A DNA stretch of 17,808 nt from an uncultured Aquincola sp. Lineage in GTDB: Bacteria; Pseudomonadota; Gammaproteobacteria; Burkholderiales; Burkholderiaceae. The translations under genes were made by a program, and so were the position numbers. Every line of letters begins with the position of its first letter. Position 1 is the first letter of the stretch. The notes beneath the pieces are model-generated. The model was not told the origin of the DNA and did no database searches. It saw nothing but the letters and a program-made list of their open reading frames with translations. The stretch spans positions 1 to 17,808 of the forward strand of contig CAKZXL010000904.1 in assembly GCA_937883885.1 (NCBI GenBank). Direction: 5' to 3'. This document shows, piece by piece, positions 14,796 through 17,808 of the stretch.

Positions 14796-15409
14796 GGCAT
14801 GCCCACCAGTTGATACCAGGCCGCGAAATAGGGCCGCGCCTTCTTGCGGCACTGCGAGATGAACTCGCGCGTGGCGCCCGGCGTGCGCTCCAGCAGGGCC
14901 TGGATCTGCGTGTTGTCCAGCCCATCTTCCACCACCCAGCGCAGCACGGTGGCGTGCTCGGGGTGGGCCCTTGCAAAGGCCGCGAAGCAGGCGCGGAACA
15001 CGGCTTCACGTTGCTGCTCGCTGACCTGCTGTTCCGGCGTGGCGCCGGGCTGCTGCAGCGCCTGGTCCAGCTCGGCCTGCAGCGCGGTCAGCGCCGCTTC
15101 GTCCGTGGGCAGGGCCTGCTCCTGCGCGGGCCGGTGCTGGCGCAATGCGTCCAGCAAGGTGTTGCGCACGATCTGGTGGATCCAGGCCAGCGGATCGCCC
15201 CGGCCTTCGAACGTGGCGCAGCGCAGCCAGACCTTGACCATGGCTTCCTGCACCACGTCTTCGGCGGCCTGCCAGCTGCGCAGCGCGGCAGCGGCTTCCC
15301 GGTAGAAGCGGGCGCCGTGGTCCCGGTCGACCGCACGCAGCCAGTGCTCGATGTGGCGCCCTCCGTCGCGACAGGCTTGCGCAAAGGACTGGGCCGTCAG
15401 CGCGGTCAT
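14792..15409 (-). CDS. ECF-type RNA polymerase sigma factor
   Basis: A 205-residue sigma-70 family protein with regions 2 and 4 only. Region 2 (about 20-92) contains AAEDVVQEAMVKVWLR and a DPLAWIHQIVRNTLLDALR segment, the region 2.1-2.4 pattern. Region 4 (about 132-190) carries the HTH around GLDNTQIQALLERTPGATREFISQCRKK. A long acidic/Gln-rich linker (93-130) joins them. The ATG at 15409 is supported by a strong GGGAGGA at proper spacing; the longer in-frame start has none. It heads an operon with the membrane protein and the CHAT gene and lies 66 bases downstream of the LacI-type gene on the same strand. Targets are unknown; autoregulation would be usual but no clear ECF promoter was identified. 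Confidence 0.9.
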   Translation of the reverse strand: MTALTAQSFAQACRDGGRHIEHWLRAVDRDHGARFYREAAAALRSWQAAEDVVQEAMVKVWLRCATFEGRGDPLAWIHQIVRNTLLDALRQHRPAQEQALPTDEAALTALQAELDQALQQPGATPEQQVSEQQREAVFRACFAAFARAHPEHATVLRWVVEDGLDNTQIQALLERTPGATREFISQCRKKARPYFAAWYQLVGMP

Positions 15410-15475
15410 GCAACTTCCTCCCGGTTGTTGCAACTCAATGTAGCAAAGGTGGCGCGATGCCTGCGGCCGGCAAGC

Positions 15476-16495
15476 TCAGGTGCTGCCGCGCACCACCAGC
15501 TCGAAGCCCAGGTCGACCGACGTGGGCGTGACGGCTTCGCCGCGCATCAGGCGCAGCAGCATCTGGGTGGCCACGGTGCCGATCTGGGCGCGCGGGGTGC
15601 GCACGGTGGTCAGCGGCGGGTTGGTCAGGTCGCTGCCGGTGAGGTCGTTGAAGCCGGCGATGGCCACGCGCCGGGGCACCGCGACGCGGTGGCGCGCGGC
15701 GGCCAGCAGGGCGCCCTGGGCCAGGTCGTCGTTGCAGAAGAAGATGGCATCGACGCCCGGCTTGTGCGCGATGATCTGCTCGAACATGCGGCTGCCCAGC
15801 GCCAGCGACGAAGGCTCGGGGTTCAGCCATTCCAGCCGTGCGTCGTACAGGCCGGCGGCCTGCAGTTCGCGGCGCCAGCCTTCCAGCCGCTGCATCACGC
15901 GCGGGTCGAGCTGCGCCGCGGCAAAGGCGATGCGCTGACGGCCGCGCTCCAGCAGGTGGCGCGTGAGTGCGGCGCCCGCTTCGGCCTGCGACAGGCCCAC
16001 GCTGTACTGGCCGGGCACGTCCGACGTTTCCATCACATGCACGCAGGGCACGCCGCTTTGCTCGATCAAGGCGCGGGTGCGTTCATGGCGGTCAAAGCCG
16101 GTGACGATGAGGCCCGCCGGCCGATGCACCAGTTGCTCACGCAGCAGCTGCTCTTCTTCGGCGGGGTCGTAGTGGGTGATGCCGATCAGCATCTGGTAGC
16201 CGGCGCGGCGCAGGTGCAGCTGCACCGCTTCGAGCAGGTCGACGAACAAGGCATTGGTGAGCAGCGGAATCAGCACCGCCACATGCGTGCTGTGGCGCGA
16301 GGCCAAGGCACGCGCCGCCGGGTCGGGCACATAGCCCAGCTTTTGCACCGCGGCCTGCACCCGCGCCACCAGGTCGGGCGCCACGGCGCGCTCGCCGCGC
16401 AAGGCGCGCGAGACGGTGATGGGGCTGACGCCGGCGGCCTGCGCCACATCGGCCAGCGTCACGCGGCCGGTGGCCCTGGAACGGGGTGGATTCAT
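15476..16495 (-). CDS. LacI-family transcriptional regulator, probable gluconate-type repressor
   Basis: A 339-residue repressor. The N-terminal HTH is VTLADVAQAAGVSPITVSRALRG (12-34, split here as VTLADVAQAAG and VSPITVSRALRG), with the hinge LGYVPDPAARALAS (53-66). A periplasmic-binding-protein-like sensor domain follows (about 70-335; IFFCNDDLAQGALLAA, VAIAGFNDLTGSDL). It resembles GntR-type members regulating gluconate genes. It diverges from gluconokinase and a TRAP transporter, and two copies of one palindrome lie between them, so autoregulation and control of gntK are likely. The inducer is probably gluconate or a related sugar acid or its phosphate. The ATG at 16495 begins just before the HTH; no strong Shine-Dalgarno is visible. 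Confidence 0.9.
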   Translation of the reverse strand: MNPPRSRATGRVTLADVAQAAGVSPITVSRALRGERAVAPDLVARVQAAVQKLGYVPDPAARALASRHSTHVAVLIPLLTNALFVDLLEAVQLHLRRAGYQMLIGITHYDPAEEEQLLREQLVHRPAGLIVTGFDRHERTRALIEQSGVPCVHVMETSDVPGQYSVGLSQAEAGAALTRHLLERGRQRIAFAAAQLDPRVMQRLEGWRRELQAAGLYDARLEWLNPEPSSLALGSRMFEQIIAHKPGVDAIFFCNDDLAQGALLAAARHRVAVPRRVAIAGFNDLTGSDLTNPPLTTVRTPRAQIGTVATQMLLRLMRGEAVTPTSVDLGFELVVRGST

Positions 16496-16543
16496 GGCCG
16501 GATCAGGGAAAACACGGTGGGCAGCTTGGTCATCGAGTGCGTA

Positions 16544-16557
16544 GGATAGCGCTGTCC
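16544..16557. promoter_or_regulatory. Candidate LacI-type operator O1, repressor-gene side
   Basis: GGATAGCGCTGTCC is a near-palindrome with the central AGCGCT expected of LacI-family operators. It lies 49 bp upstream of the repressor ATG and is the exact reverse complement of the site at 16652-16665. Confidence 0.7.
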
Positions 16558-16571
16558 AATGCCGTTGCGCC

Positions 16572-16587
16572 TCAGGGCTCACCCTGA
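16572..16587. repeat. Short inverted repeat between the two operators
   Basis: TCAGGG (16572-16577) and CCCTGA (16582-16587) form a 6-bp inverted repeat around CTCA, in the middle of the divergent promoter region. It could be a further protein site or chance. Confidence 0.3.
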
Positions 16588-16611
16588 TGCAACGCACAAG
16601 AATCCAGGCGT

Positions 16612-16641
16612 TTGCGCCTTCCCGCGCCAACGCCTTTTTAT
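16612..16641 (+). promoter_or_regulatory. Possible promoter of the gluconokinase operon
   Basis: TTGCGC (16612-16617) and TTTTAT (16636-16641) are 18 bases apart and give a weak sigma-70 match (3 of 6 and 4 of 6). Transcription would start just before operator O2, which fits repression by a bound LacI-type protein. Confidence 0.3.
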
Positions 16642-16651
16642 GAAGCCAATC

Positions 16652-16665
16652 GGACAGCGCTATCC
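16652..16665. promoter_or_regulatory. Candidate LacI-type operator O2, gluconokinase side
   Basis: GGACAGCGCTATCC is the reverse complement of O1. It lies 33 bases before the gluconokinase ATG at about the predicted transcription start. Centres are 108 bp apart, close to a whole number of helical turns, so looping between the sites is possible. Confidence 0.7.
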
Positions 16666-16698
16666 AAGCGCGGTCCGTGGCCCCTGGAACAGCACAAC

Positions 16699-17208
16699 AT
16701 GCAGCATTCGATCGTGGTGATGGGCGTGGCCGGTTGCGGCAAGTCCAGCCTGGCCGCCGCGCTGGCGCAGGCCGAAGGCGTGCGCCTGGTGGAAGGCGAC
16801 GACTTTCACAGCCCGCAAAGCCGCGACAAGATGAGCCGCGGCATTGCACTGACCGACGAAGACCGCCAGGGCTGGCTGGCCACGCTGGGCACGCTGCTGC
16901 AGCAGCCCGGCGGGCCGATGGTGCTCACCTGCTCGGCCCTCAAGCGCCGCTACCGCGACCAGCTGCGCGCCGCCGCGCCCGGCCTGCGGTTTGCCTTCCT
17001 GGAGATCGGCCGCGCCGAATCGCTGGCCCGGGTGGCCGGGCGCGCCGGCTCGCACTTCTTTTCCGCCAGCCTGGTGGACAGCCAGTTCGCCACGCTGGAG
17101 TCGCCCGTGGGCGAGCCCGGCGTGCTGCCGCTGGACGCGCTGCTGCCCATTCCGCAATTGCAGCAGCGCTGCAGCCAGTGGCTGCGCGACCAGGAGATTC
17201 CGGCATGA
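16699..17208 (+). CDS. gntK: Gluconokinase
   Basis: This 169-residue cytoplasmic kinase phosphorylates D-gluconate to 6-phosphogluconate, feeding the Entner-Doudoroff or pentose phosphate route. It has Walker A GVAGCGKSS (9-17), the substrate-site segment VEGDDFHSPQSRDKMSRGIALTDEDR (35-60; shown as key residues D38, H41 and the KMSRG turn), LTCSALKRRYRD (an LCSALK-type family motif) and HFFSASLVDSQFATLE near 120-135. Length is normal for the GntK family. The ATG at 16699 is chosen because homology begins immediately; the upstream in-frame ATG at 16612 would read through the operator. Its TGA overlaps the next ATG (ATGA). Confidence 0.94.
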   Translation: MQHSIVVMGVAGCGKSSLAAALAQAEGVRLVEGDDFHSPQSRDKMSRGIALTDEDRQGWLATLGTLLQQPGGPMVLTCSALKRRYRDQLRAAAPGLRFAFLEIGRAESLARVAGRAGSHFFSASLVDSQFATLESPVGEPGVLPLDALLPIPQLQQRCSQWLRDQEIPA

Positions 17209-17735
17209 CGATTCCCGAGAAGATGGCCGAGCCCGCGCACGAAACGCCCCGCGCCGGCCCGCTGCAGCGCGGCATCGAGAACGCGATGGCGCTGTGCCTG
17301 GGCATCATGGCCCTGGCCGTGTTCATCAACGTGGTGCTGCGCTACGGCTTTGGCAGTGGCATCAATGCCAGTGAAGAACTCTCGCGCCTGCTGTTCGTGT
17401 GGATGGTGTTCATCGGCGCCACCGCGGCCTACCCGGCCGGTGAGCACATGGCCTTCACCAGCCTGGTGGGCATGCTGCAGCACAAGCCAGCGCTGCTCAA
17501 GCTGATGACGGTGCTGATCCGCCTGCTGGTGATCGCGGCCTGCGTGATGCTGGGCTGGGGCGCGTGGCAGCAGGTGGTGGTGGGCATGAGCAGCCGCAGC
17601 GTGGTGCTGGAGTACCCGGTGATGCTGCTGCCGCTGCCGGCGCTGCTGTGCGCGGTGGCCATCGGCGTGATGGCGCTGCTGGAGCTGCTGCGCGGCCGGC
17701 CGCTGGACCTGGGCCATGCCGGTGATGTGGAGTAG
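17205..17735 (+). CDS. TRAP transporter small permease (DctQ-type)
   Basis: This 176-residue inner-membrane subunit of a sodium-driven TRAP importer pairs with the large permease and a periplasmic binding protein. Four helices are visible (about 28-46, 58-77, 98-120, 138-163). Family motifs are INVVLRYGF (41-49) and EELSRLLFVWMVFIGA (57-72). Its start overlaps the gntK stop, so it is translationally coupled. Context suggests gluconate or a related sugar acid as cargo; the binding protein is not in view, so substrate is inference. Confidence 0.93.
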   Translation: MTIPEKMAEPAHETPRAGPLQRGIENAMALCLGIMALAVFINVVLRYGFGSGINASEELSRLLFVWMVFIGATAAYPAGEHMAFTSLVGMLQHKPALLKLMTVLIRLLVIAACVMLGWGAWQQVVVGMSSRSVVLEYPVMLLPLPALLCAVAIGVMALLELLRGRPLDLGHAGDVE

Positions 17736-17741
17736 ATGAGC

Positions 17742-17808
17742 ATGAGCGACATGAGCCCCGAAGGCCTGGCCTTCATCGTCTTTTGCGGCGGCATGCTGCT
17801 GCTGATGG
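17742..17808 (+). CDS. TRAP transporter large permease (DctM-type), N-terminal fragment
   Basis: Only the first about 22 residues are present (MSDMSPEGLAFIVFCGGMLLLM), a hydrophobic first helix as expected of DctM after DctQ. The ATG at 17742 is preferred since GGAG (17729-17732) is 9 bases upstream; an in-frame ATG at 17736, directly after the DctQ stop, is the alternative. Identification rests mainly on gene order. Confidence 0.75.
   Translation, partial: MSDMSPEGLAFIVFCGGMLLLM

Noticed and set aside
15410..15434. GCAACAA motif upstream of the sigma gene, shared with the region before the PEP-CTERM gene, as an ECF -35 element
   Set aside because: Before the sigma gene it lies too close to the Shine-Dalgarno and ATG to be a promoter of that mRNA; a 7-base match is too short to claim a regulon.

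Overview
The window is GC-rich chromosomal DNA, almost fully coding, from a betaproteobacterium. The best guess is Burkholderiales, close to the Rubrivivax/Ideonella/Leptothrix group. This rests on remembered protein resemblance: a Cupriavidus-type secondary alcohol dehydrogenase, a PEP-CTERM protein, a TRAP/gluconokinase locus, and metal-resistance small proteins typical of the order. I see no rRNA, tRNA, insertion sequence, phage gene or CRISPR array, and no gene-free stretch above 300 bases.

Layout. (1) Positions 1-3006, minus strand, reading leftwards: an HtrA/DegS-like lipoprotein protease, a His/Cys-rich exported protein, a small exported protein ending in a His cluster, and a TolC-family outer-membrane lipoprotein cut by the window edge. 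The last three look like the start of a copper or heavy-metal export operon. (2) Positions 3115-7009, plus strand: a zinc alcohol dehydrogenase behind a possible FNR/ANR-controlled promoter, then a tryptophan-to-kynurenine unit (alpha/beta-hydrolase formamidase, tryptophan 2,3-dioxygenase kynA) and an exported DUF3616-type protein whose start overlaps the kynA stop. (3) Positions 7028-10842, minus strand: a 1027-residue PEP-CTERM protein built from five long repeats in alternating lengths, preceded by a short LuxR-type regulator. (4) Positions 10936-15409, minus strand: a tightly overlapping three-gene unit consisting of an ECF-type sigma factor, a single-pass membrane protein (probable anti-sigma) and an exported TPR-CHAT peptidase-like protein. 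(5) Positions 15476-17808: a LacI-family regulator diverging from gluconokinase and a TRAP transporter (small permease, then the start of the large permease), with two mirror-image operators 108 bp apart between them.

How the genes work together. Region 5 is a self-contained, probably inducer-controlled sugar-acid uptake and phosphorylation locus feeding the Entner-Doudoroff or pentose phosphate routes. Region 2 opens tryptophan degradation: KynA makes N-formylkynurenine and the hydrolase removes formate; no kynureninase is visible. Region 4 is the best candidate for an undescribed system. The sigma factor, the membrane protein and the CHAT protein are translationally coupled, and the CHAT domain carries its His and Cys but is predicted to lie in the periplasm. 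This suggests an envelope-sensing circuit in which a caspase-like protease acts with an anti-sigma factor. Regions 3 and 4 share strand and an exported theme, but a functional link between them is only inference.
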